A program made the position numbers and the translations under genes. Positions 39,055 through 48,806 of a stretch of DNA of 64,000 bases are shown piece by piece (positions within the stretch are counted from its first letter, which is position 1; each line of letters opens with the position of its first letter). Source of the DNA: Lactobacillus xujianguonis (GTDB taxonomy: Bacteria > Bacillota > Bacilli > Lactobacillales > Lactobacillaceae); NCBI RefSeq assembly GCF_004009905.1, contig NZ_ML136872.1:1-64000 (forward strand). The letters run 5' to 3'. The notes beneath the pieces were generated by a model. That model searched no databases, was not told where the DNA came from, and saw nothing but the letters and a program-made list of their open reading frames with translations.

Positions 39055-39454
39055 ATAATTCTTTTAAATTATCATCAGCTTTACTTTCAGCAATAAATGC
39101 TTCCATTACCTTAGGATCTTTGATCATGACCTTGAGCAAGCGATTGTTACTCTTGGTCGGTATTTCTCCCACTTCATACAAGGCTACCGTTGACGGACTC
39201 CAACCAATAACCTTCGCAAATTCTTTTTGCGATAGCTGCCATTTTTGCCGTAATTTTTTGATATCTTCCGGGCCAACAAAGTTAAACTTCTTCCGATATT
39301 TATCTTGTGCCATCTTGATAGCTGTATTATCAAGCTCCATGTCAGGAACAACTTCTCCTGTCGCATTATTAATCCGAGCAGGCGCAGTAATTTCAATTTC
39401 AGTTCCTCTGATGTTAAAAGTATTAGTGTAGTTTTTAATTGATGTAGTGGTCAT
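39053..39454 (-). CDS. MqsA-like antitoxin with XRE-type HTH, lacking the zinc domain cysteines
   Basis: 133 residues. The C-terminal half is a HTH domain (LRQKWQLSQKEFAKVIGWSPSTVALYEVG) preceded by the EDIKKLR helix; the N-terminal half has ARINNATGEVVPDMELDNTAIKMAQDKYRKK, the pattern of the YgiT/MqsA family. The CxxC pairs that bind zinc in E. coli MqsA are absent. It should bind its partner toxin and the operator at 39790-39805. AAGGAGG precedes the ATG and overlaps the toxin stop codon, so translation is coupled. Confidence 0.82.
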   Translation of the reverse strand: MTTTSIKNYTNTFNIRGTEIEITAPARINNATGEVVPDMELDNTAIKMAQDKYRKKFNFVGPEDIKKLRQKWQLSQKEFAKVIGWSPSTVALYEVGEIPTKSNNRLLKVMIKDPKVMEAFIAESKADDNLKEL

Positions 39455-39467
39455 GAGAGTGTCCTCC

Positions 39468-39761
39468 TTAATAAATTGATGGATGAAAAGAAATAAATTT
39501 CACACAACTTAGATCCGAAGCGAATTTACATTTGATGTAATAAATAATACCAACATCAGTTTCATAAACCCATAAATACTCATTGGGAAAAGCTCTATCC
39601 TTAGTTACTTTAACAAAGTCATCACTTGTTAATTGTGCTATTACAACTTTTGCCACTTCATTTGAAACGCCTTTGGCATGCGCTACACGCCTATTAACAA
39701 TGACAAATTTATCCTCAGCAACTAATCTCTGTAGGATTTTCAAAGCAAATTCCTGGTTCAC
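39468..39761 (-). CDS. MqsR-like mRNA interferase toxin
   Basis: From the GTG at 39761 (AAGGTG upstream) the protein has 97 residues, the usual MqsR size; the open frame extends further but without a start signal. The helical N-terminal half is followed by TSDDFVKVTKD, LWVYETDVG and IYYIKCKF...VKFISFHPS, matching the order SDFYKS, ..VYRP, .YLKI and IVSFK of MqsR. It would cleave mRNA in a ribosome-independent way. Toxin-first order also matches mqsRA. Identification is by pattern, so moderate. Confidence 0.68.
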   Translation of the reverse strand: MNQEFALKILQRLVAEDKFVIVNRRVAHAKGVSNEVAKVVIAQLTSDDFVKVTKDRAFPNEYLWVYETDVGIIYYIKCKFASDLSCVKFISFHPSIY

Positions 39762-39789
39762 ATTTTTCACCTTAATTATAAAATATTTC

Positions 39790-39805
39790 ACTATGAATTC
39801 ATAGT
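39790..39805. promoter_or_regulatory. Perfect 16-bp palindrome upstream of the toxin-antitoxin pair
   Basis: ACTATGAATTCATAGT is fully self-complementary. It lies 28 bases before the toxin start codon, with TATAAT between. It is a likely operator for the antitoxin HTH. The TATAAT is very close to the ribosome binding site, so the real start of transcription is uncertain. Confidence 0.6.
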
Positions 39806-39906
39806 AAGAATTACCTTTCCATTTATTAAATTCGCAAAAAAAGTATAATTTTCTTTTATAATCTGAAATTTTACGTTTTCTTAAATATTTCCATAGTTTT
39901 AGAATC

Positions 39907-39938
39907 AAAAAAAGAACGTCATTCGACGTTCTTTTTTT
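39907..39938. terminator. Terminator after the SLAP protease gene
   Basis: GAACGTC (39914-39920) pairs with GACGTTC (39925-39931) around ATTC, with seven As on the left and seven Ts on the right, so it works in both directions. Confidence 0.85.
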
Positions 39939-39943
39939 AACAA

Positions 39944-42900
39944 CTATTTCAATTTATCTGTATCTAAAGCAACTTTAGCATTTGCTACCACGGCTTTATT
40001 AGCACGTACATAACGATTCTTACCTACTCGGTAATACTTCTTGCCACGAATCTTAACAATCTTAGCATTGTTCCAAGCCCAGTAATATTTGCCTTTAGTC
40101 AACTTCATACGCTTATTGAGTTTCTTACCTTCACTATTGTATAAACGAGCACGATAGTGAGTAACCTTAATTGCCTTAACTGACTTCAAATTGGTAGCCT
40201 TAATAAATTTGCAGTTAGCTAAACGATAGAATCTCTTACCATTAATCACAAATTCTTGGCCATTATTCCAAACGTAGACAAATTTACCATGCTTAAGAAC
40301 TGAAATCTTGCCATTTTCACTGATGGCATGCCCAGTACTGTCATACAAGTATGAATTATGAACTACTAACTTCTTCAACAAAGTATTAAACAACTTGACA
40401 TAAGCATTGTCGCCGATTTGAACATACTTCTTACCTGCTAAAACAGTAATTTGAGCATTATTCCAAGTTGAAATGACTGAGCCCTTAATTAATAAGTCTC
40501 TCTTGCCATCTGGAGTCACTACGACTTTACCATCCTTATCATAAACAAAGGCATTGTGAGTCAAAGTCAATGGTAAAAGTTGATAATCAGGAGTTTCAGT
40601 AGCAGGTTGAACTGAAGTTGAAGTAGTTTCAAAGTTAGAGATCAATGGACGTTCTGGTTGAATATTGACATGAGGTTCTCTATGCTTGCCTTTTACATCT
40701 TCACCAGTAGTCGATTCAGATTTTCCATTGAAGTTAGGATCATAGTGAATCTTGAATTGCTTAAGGGTAGAGTTATTATATCCATCTAATACTTCAACGG
40801 TTATTATATGATCCGTTGGCCGTCCATTATTATCATCTAGATTAATATCATAATCAATTTGGTAAGAGCCATATGCATTTGCAGGCTTGCCAGATTCAGG
40901 ATAATAAGTGCCGCTGTTATCACTCTTTTGAGTAAAAACATTATTTCCGTCAATTAATACTTGATATCCACTGAGATTGTCGTTGGCAATTCCGGAAAGA
41001 TGAAGAATTGGTTTATTAGTAACTCTTGGCACTGGATTCATTTTAAGGGTTGGACTAATCATATCAGTTCGTACACCAATCACACCTCTTACTGTTTTTC
41101 TATCATTTGTAGTATACACGTATTCAATATTCTTAAAACCAGTTTGAGGAGCAACGAACTTGAATGAGAATTTGCCATCTTTATCAAACGAAACATTTTT
41201 TTCTTTTGCGGTTTCTGAACCAATACTACTAAAGATACTCAAAGATTCAACCTTTTCAGGGTTAACTGAACCAGTTACTGTAAATTCATGCGTCTTTGGA
41301 TTATAAATATTCGCTTCATCATCTTTATTAAAGTACGAATCTCCATTGTTAACAAAGTTATCAAACTGAATATCTGGTTTCTCCGGTTCTTCAGACCCGT
41401 CAGTTGAAATCAGCCTAAAGATTATATTCTTTCCATCCTTATCTGAAGTAAAATCAATTTCATCTTTATTTGCATCGACACTAACTGCATAAGTCCCATT
41501 CGTTACTTTAACTAATTTGCCATCATAATAGAAGTCGTGAGTTGCACCACCTCTAATGGTAAAAGTATCTGAATCTGCATCATAATCATCCGTATCCGTA
41601 CTGAAACTATCATGATCTAAAGTATTCCAAACACTAATTGCTTTATGACCTGGCACACTTGCAACATCAATTGTTTTATCAGTTGCATTATCAGCTACAT
41701 CGGCAATAGCAATCGTCATTTTGTTTTTAGCTGCTGATAGAGCATTATACTGATCTTCATTTAAATGAATTGCAAAATGACCTTGAGTTTGATCAGCATT
41801 ATCAAAGCCACTTTGATCTTCATCATCTAGCTTCACATCAAATTCATGATCGTTAATAGTTAAAGTTGCATGTGAGTACTTTGTAAAGCCAACCCCTGTA
41901 TCAGAATATTTTCCAGATAAAGTATGTGTTTCTGGATTATATGTCATCTTATCAACAACTGGTGCGGTTGTATCAATTATAATTGGCATTTCATGTGTTT
42001 GAACCTTATTGTCTCCATTACCATAAAGAGTAGCAGTGAAGCGATAAGTGTATTCACCATCAGGAGCATTTTCATATACACCAGTTTTAGAATTATAAAT
42101 TTTACCATTCCAACCAAATCTGCTATCTTTGTTTGGACTGATTATCCCCTTACTATCTTGAGAGTTAAAACTCTTTGATAAATCTGGTACATTTACAATT
42201 TCTTGGACGACTTCTCCCTTATCATTAAGGACATCAATTCTTAAGCTTTTAATATTTTGTTTCAAATATACTACTGGGTAGAAGGTATCATTATCATCGT
42301 CTGGTGAAAAAGCAACTTTACCTGTTTCATATTCGTAATAAATTTGATCCCAATTATAATTTCCTTTATCGTCGGGAACAAGTTCCTTTTTCAAAGAATC
42401 CTCATCAGCTATTCCTAGCGGAGCACCATCTATTCTTACATCACTAAATACACCTGTTTCTTCATCTCGTTGCTCAGTATAGCTTCCTCCAAAATCATCA
42501 AAATCATGAGCTTGATCTACATCACTTAAATTATGAAAAGTAAGCGTGAACTTAGTTGTGTTGCCAATTTCTCTTAAACTAAGAGAACTAGTGCCATCTC
42601 CAGTTGTAATGTAAACTGGTGAAGAAGTTGCTGCACCAGCATTTATCCCACCTGCACCTTGACGTCTTGGTGAGACAATTGCATCTCCATCCATTTGAGG
42701 GGGTTGCAGTGTTCATAATTAATCCTTTGACTGGTTGCACTAAAGCTGCACCTTTTAATTCAGGATTAGTTCTCTTTAAGCGTTCAATAACTAAGGCAGC
42801 AACTCCAAAAGTAAATGGCGTAGCCATTGAGGTCCCGTCACTTCGAAAATAGCCATCTTTACCATTGACAGTAGAAATAACGTCAACTCCAGGTGCAGCG

Positions 42901-44176
42901 ACATCTGGTTTTAAAGTATAGTCCGGAAGCGGACCCCATGAGGTAAAATCAGCGAGGCCACTACCTTCATCCGTGCGAGAATTTTCGGCTGCAACTGTTG
43001 TTGCATTTTTTGCAACTCCTGGATCATCAAATGTTCCAGAATTTATTGGTTCATAAGTACCATTATTTATACCAAATCCCTTATCTTGTACAGAAGCTGA
43101 ATGACCATCATTTGAAGCAGCGACAGCCACAAAGACTCCGTGTTCAGTTGCATACTCAATTGCAGCTTGTGTTGCACGATTTAAATCCTGATTTACAAGT
43201 TACCACCTAAAGAAATTGAAATGACGTCTGCACCTACTTTAACAGCATCATAAATTGCAGTTGCAATTTCAGCACCTGTCTTTTTTTCAGATTTTCTTAA
43301 AAAGATCAATTGGGCCTGAAGTGCAACACCCTTTACATACCAATCGTGATCGGAATCAGGATGACCATCAGCTACAATGGTACCTGACACATGTTGTCCA
43401 TGAGGTATATCATCTTTTTCAGGATGTTCTTTCATATCACTATCATCGTTTGTCACAACATTATGAACGTATGGAATTTTAGAACTTACATAACGTCCAT
43501 GACCTAATTTCTCAATGATCTTTTTCATCTCTTCTTCAGAGAATTTAGGATCAATAGAAGCTGCTGCAAAGTCTTGATGGTCAACGTCTACTCCAGTATC
43601 GATAACAGCCACTGCAATATGTTCTCCGTGATAACCATTATCCCCAGCTTCAAATACATTGCCTTTAGCGAGATCAGGTGTATTTACCGGACGATCATTT
43701 TCACTATTGTAATCAACATTTTCACTATCTGTTTGCTCATCCGTACGTTGTTCAATTTTTGGAACGTTATCTTCATCTTGATCATCATCGTCTTTTGAAG
43801 AAACATCTTGTACTTTATCAGAAACAACTTTAGAAGAAGAATTTACTTGATCATTAGTATCATTTGTTTTTCCAGCTGTTTGAATTTCCTGACCAGCAGC
43901 ATCCTTAGCATCTGACTTCTGCTGATCTTGTTGCTTTGATTCTACTTGTTCAGTTTGAACATTAGAATCAACATCTGCAGCTTGTACTTTTCCATTAGGA
44001 GTAAATAGAACCACAGAACCAGAAGCCATAGCAATCGCTGCCGCAACAGCTAACTTGTTCTTCATTCTCTGGGAGGCGTTATGCCCCTTCTTACCACTTT
44101 CTAATTCCAATCTCTTCTTAGCAGAAAAAACATAAGAATAATTTGCTGGATTATAGTCATATTTTTCTCTCATCAT
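39944..44176 (-). pseudogene. Cell-envelope subtilisin-like protease (lactocepin/PrtH type) with SLAP domain, two frameshifts
   Basis: One ancestral gene of about 1410 codons in three frames. Segment 1 (44176-43193): a signal region (KLAVAAAIAMASGSVVLF), acidic propeptide, then catalytic AVIDTG (Asp193) and HGQHVSG (His259), ending after ISISLGGNL. Segment 2 (about 43190-42700): VAVAASNDGH, the catalytic GTSMATP, then GLIMNTATP. Segment 3 (to 39944): A- and B-type beta domains and, in the last 230 residues, three repeats with WNNA/WNNG and a basic YYRVGKNRYV-like end, the SLAP module that binds the cell wall. A missing base near 43196 and an extra C in a run of five (42699-42703) break it. 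Such proteases release casein peptides outside the cell; none of the three parts would be active alone. Confidence 0.88.
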
Positions 44177-44488
44177 TTTCCTCCAAATATATTTTTATTT
44201 TTTGACATTCATAATTCTATCATATTCAAGTTGGAAAATGATTTGTATATTTGGCCAAGTCATATGCTGCTATCTGTATATTATATGGCTTTAAAAGCTT
44301 AAGATTCTGTCAATTTTTAGTTTTTACTTATACTAATAGTATTTTAATTATATATATTATAAGCATTTATTTTTAGCTCTTATTATATATTTTTTGATAT
44401 TTAGTGATCGGTATTTTTATTGTAAAAATCATGTAATCCAAGATTAACTGCTATCAATGTTAAAATAAAAATTATAGGAGGCCACATC
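44177..44488. other. AT-rich divergent intergenic region
   Basis: 312 bases between the protease and the secreted protein gene, very AT-rich. It must hold two divergent promoters. GGAGG at 44180-44184 (minus) and ATAGGAGG before 44489 (plus) are the ribosome binding sites. I see no ORF, no strong hairpin and no convincing promoter pair. Confidence 0.5.
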
Positions 44489-45916
44489 ATGAACGCTAAA
44501 AACATTTTGCTTGGGCTGACCGCTACCGCAGCATTTCTTGGATTTAGTGCCAATCAAGCTCAAGCCGCAACCAAATCACTACCAACTAAAGGTAGTCATT
44601 ACATTCAAAAAGGCAATACTTATAAATTACACTTAAAAGTCCCTGGTAAAGTAACTTTGAATACCAAGGCCAAATATACAATCACTAACAGCCAAAACTG
44701 GAAATGCATCCCTTACCGCAATTCCAGCAAGAGCAGTCACAGTTTCTATTTAAGAGCTGGGAACTACAACTTAACCACCACGAGTAAAAAGTCTCAGGTC
44801 AAAACTAGTTTCACCAGTCTCTCCAAATTGAAGAAATCGCTGGATACTTTTCCAATCAGTAAAACTGAAGATCCCGCTCAAAATCCACCACAAGTCAAGA
44901 TGGGACAAGCAGTTAACGGTTTTCTCGATTTATTCAAAACCTACCCATATGGTAAAACTCACGTCTACCAATTCACATTGACGCAACCACAAAAAGTTGA
45001 TCTCACTTTCTCATCAATGCCAATTTATGACGTTAGTCAAGGCGCTACTACGACAATCAACCTTACGCCAGTGACGGATTACGACTATAAGTTAGATGAG
45101 TTTACTGTTAACGACCATGCGACAAATAAAAAGCACGCTTGGACCTTAACCAAAGGAACTTATAAGATGACAGTTACTGGTTTGCGTGGTCGTTTCAACT
45201 TTAAAATGACTAGCAAGATCATCAATGGTGCCCTAGCTCCCACTAGTATCACTGGTTTAACTCCAACTAGCAAGGGCCTAAAGATTAGTTATGGCAAGGC
45301 CGATAAGGCGACTGGTTACGAGATTTATGTCAAAGATCTGCATAGTAAAAATCTCGGTGAAACTGAGCCGGTGGGAATTAACCAAGATAAGGGCAGTTAT
45401 CCGAAGACTCTGAGTCAAGTTATTCCAAGCAAGTTCTTAATTAACGGTAACACTTACGAAATCGCTGTCCGTAGCGTTAATACTAATGATGGTCCAACTT
45501 TCAGTGGTGTTTCTGCTCCAATTAAATATACTTACTACCTTCCTAGTAGCAAGAGGAAAATCAAGCTAAAGAAACCTAGTTTAAAGGTCAGCTGCTTAAT
45601 TGACCCTAGTCAGAACACGCCTTACATAAATTTAACGTGGAAAAAGGCTAAATCAGTAAACAGCTATGAAGTTGCCTACCGTGTCAAAGGTTCTAAGTCA
45701 TGGCATACTTTCTTTACTAAGAATAAGACCAGTGAAAAAATTACGAGTCCAACCGATCCAAATAGTCCATTTTATTTTGTCCAAGGCAAGAGCTTCGAAG
45801 TGAGAATTCGTGCTTTGCACAGTGATCAGAAGAGCGCTTGGTCGAAGGTACATAAAGTAAATACCAACTGTTCAATAGAAGATAAAACAAAGCTCATTAC
45901 TATCTACACAAACTGA
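44489..45916 (+). CDS. Secreted protein with fibronectin type III-like repeats
   Basis: 475 residues with a classical signal peptide (residues 1-27: NAKNILLGLTATAAFLGF, cleavage near AQAA). The mature protein is rich in Ser, Thr and Lys. The N-terminal part (30-240) is beta-rich and unrecognised. The rest contains two Fn3-like units: one near PTSITGLTPTSKGLKISYGKADKATGYEIYV and one near INLTWKKAKSVNSYEVAYRVKGSKSW. No LPxTG, SLAP or transmembrane anchor is visible. It is a single gene closed by a strong terminator. Role unknown, perhaps surface adhesion or wall binding. Confidence 0.8.
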   Translation: MNAKNILLGLTATAAFLGFSANQAQAATKSLPTKGSHYIQKGNTYKLHLKVPGKVTLNTKAKYTITNSQNWKCIPYRNSSKSSHSFYLRAGNYNLTTTSKKSQVKTSFTSLSKLKKSLDTFPISKTEDPAQNPPQVKMGQAVNGFLDLFKTYPYGKTHVYQFTLTQPQKVDLTFSSMPIYDVSQGATTTINLTPVTDYDYKLDEFTVNDHATNKKHAWTLTKGTYKMTVTGLRGRFNFKMTSKIINGALAPTSITGLTPTSKGLKISYGKADKATGYEIYVKDLHSKNLGETEPVGINQDKGSYPKTLSQVIPSKFLINGNTYEIAVRSVNTNDGPTFSGVSAPIKYTYYLPSSKRKIKLKKPSLKVSCLIDPSQNTPYINLTWKKAKSVNSYEVAYRVKGSKSWHTFFTKNKTSEKITSPTDPNSPFYFVQGKSFEVRIRALHSDQKSAWSKVHKVNTNCSIEDKTKLITIYTN

Positions 45917-45933
45917 TAGTAATGAGCTTTTTA
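45889..45933. terminator. Strong bidirectional terminator between the secreted protein and ABC-F genes
   Basis: AAAGCTCATTACTATC (45889-45904) pairs perfectly with GATAGTAATGAGCTTT (45915-45930), 10-base loop; Ts follow on the plus strand, and an AAAACAAA flank serves the minus strand. The stem includes the stop codon of the secreted protein gene. Confidence 0.9.
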
Positions 45934-45934
45934 T

Positions 45935-47455
45935 TTACTCTTCAAAAGTATTCAACTTGTTCCTTTTCTCAGCTACTTGCTTAATAAAATACTGATCATG
46001 TTCAATTAACAACATCGCTGGCCTCGTCTTCTTCAGTAATTTAATCAGCTGATCTTGATTAAAAACATCTAAATAGTTAGCTGGCTCATCTCATAAGTAC
46101 AAATCTGCTGGCTCTACTAACGACTTAGCCAAAGCCACTCGCTTTTGCTGGCCCATACTCATTTCTTCAATCGGCGTATTAAAGCTAGCTCGTGGAAAAC
46201 CCATCTTCTTGAGATTATTAAGTAAGTCTTCATAAGAGATTCTTTGCTTGATAGCAAAACTTTTCAAATCACCAGTATATTCGGTGAAATCCTGTGGTAA
46301 ATATGAAATCGCCAGTCCGTTGCTCAAGACAAATTTACCCTTGTAACTAGTATTCTTACCTTTACCTAGTAACAATTTTAAGAAAGTGGACTTACCCGAA
46401 CCATTTTTACCTTCTAACGAAACAACACCGTGGTTCTTAATAACCAGGTTTAAATCTCGGAATAGTTTTTTATCACCAATTTGTAAATCCAAATGCTGCG
46501 TCTCTAATATAGTCTGATGATAATTAGGTTGAAAATTCATGCTCAATTCTGGCACTTCTTCAATGTTAGTCATCAAGCCCTGCTTAGCTTGAATATTCTT
46601 TTCTAAGCGATGTTCAATATTCTTAGCTCGTCTCATGTCGTTAGCAGCAATCTTGGTTACATCAAAGCTTAAAGGATGAAAAGCGCGATGATTTGCCTTT
46701 CCTTTATATTTTCTTCCCGTATTCTTCGTACTCTCTGAGCGCTCAGCAAACATTAAATTCTTTAGTAAAGAATCATTAAGTCGTCTAACTTCACCCTTTA
46801 ATTTTAGATTCTTCTCGCGATTAAAGTTATCTCTCTTATTCTTAGTATCTTCATAAGCAGCGAAATTGCCTTGATACAAATGAATTTCAGTATTTTCAAT
46901 CGCTAAAATATGATCAGTGACTTGATTTAAAAAATCACGATCATGACTAACTACGATATAGCCCTGACCATGTTTAGCTAAATACCGGCTAATTTCTCGC
47001 CGACTATCTTGATCAAGATGGTTCGTTGGTTCATCAATCAAAGGAAACGAATCCCTATCTGTAAAAGACAGAGCCAATAAAATTTTGGTTTGTTCTCCTC
47101 CACTTAAGGTTTCGAACGGTTGCCACAGAATATTAGGATCAACTCCCATTACGTTGAGTTCACGCTCTAATTCCCATTGTTCAAAATCAACCTGTTGCTG
47201 CAGTTCATACAAGGTGAGGCTTGACGTATCCCGAATCGTAAGTGGATAGTAGGAAAAATCAAGTGATGTTTGAATCTCGCCAATCCCTTTTAGTTTTCCG
47301 CGAAGAAGATTAAGAAAAGTGGTCTTACCACGTCCATTGCGGCCCACCAAACCTAACTTCCATGAACTGTCTAAGTTCAAGTTTAAATTACCGAAGATAT
47401 TTTCACTACTATCTTCATATCTGAATGACAAGTTTGAAATTCTAATGTTGCTCAT
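45935..47455 (-). pseudogene. ABC-F ribosome-protection ATPase (Lsa/Vga-like) with in-frame TGA
   Basis: The full frame would be 506 codons: two ABC domains without membrane parts. Domain 1 has GRNGRGKTT, LSGGEQTK and LIDEPTNHLD; the linker is basic; domain 2 has GKNGSGKST, MSMGQQKR and ADLYL-stop-DEPANYLDV. The stop at 46091-46093 (TGA) replaces the Trp (TGG) expected just before the second Walker B DEP. The 51 codons after it remain open and conserved. Antibiotic-resistance ABC-F proteins remove lincosamides, streptogramins or pleuromutilins from the ribosome. The ATG at 47455 has GAGG seven bases upstream. One transition inactivates it; otherwise the gene looks fresh. Confidence 0.85.
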
Positions 47456-47468
47456 TAAATCGCCTCGC

Positions 47469-47609
47469 AAAAAAAGAGCCCACACTTTTGACAAGTGCAG
47501 ACTCTCCCTCGATATTTGCGCATAATAAAAGAAGGTATTTGCCGCTACTAATCTTGCCAAAAGTGCATAGTCTCTCCGTCTAAAATCTGGAATAACTATT
47601 CAACTATGC
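47469..47609 (-). promoter_or_regulatory. Attenuator-type leader of the ABC-F gene
   Basis: On the minus strand a terminator forms from AGAGTCTGCACTT (47493-47505) and AAGTGTGGGCTCT (47475-47487), all 13 positions paired with three G-U, followed by seven Ts (47469-47475). An upstream segment, GCACTTTTGGCA (47555-47566), can pair with TGTCAAAAGTGT (47482-47493), which covers the loop and 3' arm, and would block the terminator. Further upstream GCATAGT (about 47603-47609) can pair with ACTATGC at the start of the leader peptide. The leader peptide itself contains the antiterminator strand, so the direction of control is not obvious. Confidence 0.65.
47548..47568 (-). CDS. Leader peptide of the ABC-F gene (6 codons)
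   Basis: ATG-CAC-TTT-TGG-CAA-GAT-TAG encodes MHFWQD, with GGAG five bases before the ATG. It overlaps the antiterminator strand 47555-47566. Short ORFs with transcriptional attenuators are known before ABC-F resistance genes such as vmlR; this one is predicted only from position and ribosome binding site. Confidence 0.5.
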   Translation of the reverse strand: MHFWQD

Positions 47610-47745
47610 TTGAGTTTGCAAGGTTAAAGACGCAACAGCGATCCTTCTTTCTAAAAATGAATTTCAATTGATGAAATTAGAATAACATGAAAGAATATAA
47701 ATTACAATCTTTTTGGGTATTTTAATTTAAATTTTAATTTAAAGC

Positions 47746-47772
47746 AAAAAAGACATCCTTCTCGGGAATGCC
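47746..47772 (-). terminator. Terminator after the Ham1-like gene
   Basis: On the minus strand GGCATTCC (47765-47772) pairs imperfectly with GGATGTC (47752-47758), followed by six Ts. The flanks up to 47800 and down to 47610 hold no ORF. Confidence 0.6.
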
Positions 47773-47801
47773 TTCTTCAAAAACGCGATTTTCAAAGTTG
47801 T

Positions 47802-48425
47802 CTATCTAGTAATCATTTCGATTTTTTCTTGTGAACGCCACCAGTCTGGCATATCACTTAATAACTTAGAAAGAACCTCACTGCGGTGAGAAACAATATT
47901 TCTTTCATCAGTGTTCATTTCACCTAAAGTCTTGCCCAATTCGGAAACTACAAATAATTGGTCATAACCGTAATTACTTGAGCCAAATGGATATTTGGCA
48001 ATCATCCCACTAATGCGACCAGCACTTACAATATCGTTACTCTCTTGACCAGGCCAAGTGAAGATGAAGGTTGTGTAGTAACTAGCTGTTCTGTGTTCAC
48101 TGTCAACACCACCAAGAGCAGCTAACAATCTGGCACGATCGTCTTGACCATTGTGATGATATGGCAAGATACCTTGTGAGTTCAGTAAGTAATCAACGCT
48201 CAAGCCAGAACTTTCAGATAAAGTTGGTAAGCCTGTAAACTCAGATAAACGGTGGGCGGTCTTTCTCGCATTATTCAAAAAAGTAGCTTCTGAATAAGCC
48301 TTCATTGGTGCGTAATTAACCTCACCCAATCCTAGAACCTTGATTTCAAGACCTAAATCATCAATCGCTGCTTGTAAATCTTCGATTTTGTTATTGTCAT
48401 AGGTTGTATATAATAATTGCTTCAT
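47802..48425 (-). CDS. Ham1/RdgB-like nucleoside triphosphate pyrophosphatase
   Basis: 207 residues in the Ham1 pattern: LYTTYDNNKIEDLQAAI (family start LATxNxxK), YSEATFLNNARKTAHRLSEFTGLPTLSESSGLSVDYL, PFGSSNYGYDQLFV and NIVSHRSEV. Family members hydrolyse ITP, dITP and XTP. The usual ADDSG is SESSG here and the F-x-GYDP motif is YGYDQ, so the active site is divergent and the substrate may differ. It is a second, divergent copy if a canonical RdgB is elsewhere. The ATG at 48425 is preferred over one at 48446 because GGGAG lies before it. A perfect dyad is 31 bases upstream. Confidence 0.78.
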   Translation of the reverse strand: MKQLLYTTYDNNKIEDLQAAIDDLGLEIKVLGLGEVNYAPMKAYSEATFLNNARKTAHRLSEFTGLPTLSESSGLSVDYLLNSQGILPYHHNGQDDRARLLAALGGVDSEHRTASYYTTFIFTWPGQESNDIVSAGRISGMIAKYPFGSSNYGYDQLFVVSELGKTLGEMNTDERNIVSHRSEVLSKLLSDMPDWWRSQEKIEMITR

Positions 48426-48455
48426 TGTTTCTCCCATAGAATTCATTTCACGCGG

Positions 48456-48485
48456 TGCATTATAAATTAGACCAATTATAATGCA
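48456..48485. promoter_or_regulatory. 30-bp dyad upstream of the Ham1-like gene
   Basis: TGCATTATAA (48456-48465) and TTATAATGCA (48476-48485) are perfect inverted arms, 10 bases apart. Each contains a TATAAT-like core. It may be an operator or a pair of facing promoters. The rest of the gap to 48690 is AT-rich without ORF. Confidence 0.5.
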
Positions 48486-48690
48486 TCCGTTTTCAAGCTG
48501 ATATGCTTATTGTGCATCATTTGTGAAAAGATGTCAACAGTTACCATCTTGTTTTTCTTGAAACCACGTATTAAATAACGTTTATCGCAATTTTAACACT
48601 TCTGTAAAAATATAATTTGTGAAATTAATCACGGCAAAAGTATTATCTTTTGCCATCAGCTTTAACCTAGACCAATTTTGCTTTTTGAGT

Positions 48691-48725
48691 AAAAAAAGAC
48701 TGCAAAAGTATCTAACTTCTGCAGT
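48691..48725 (-). terminator. Terminator downstream of fic
   Basis: On the minus strand ACTGCAGAAGT (48715-48725) pairs with ACTTTTGCAGT (48699-48709), one G-U, followed by seven Ts. Confidence 0.85.
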
Positions 48726-48806
48726 TTAAGCTAATTTCGTGTTAGTTTTTTTATCAAGTCGGAATTGATTTTGGCGCAATCACTTGCGAGTACTTTAACA
48801 AGCAAA

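Noticed and set aside
46091-46093. TGA read as tryptophan by a changed genetic code
   Set aside because: TGA ends truB and ylxQ in this window, so it is a normal stop here.
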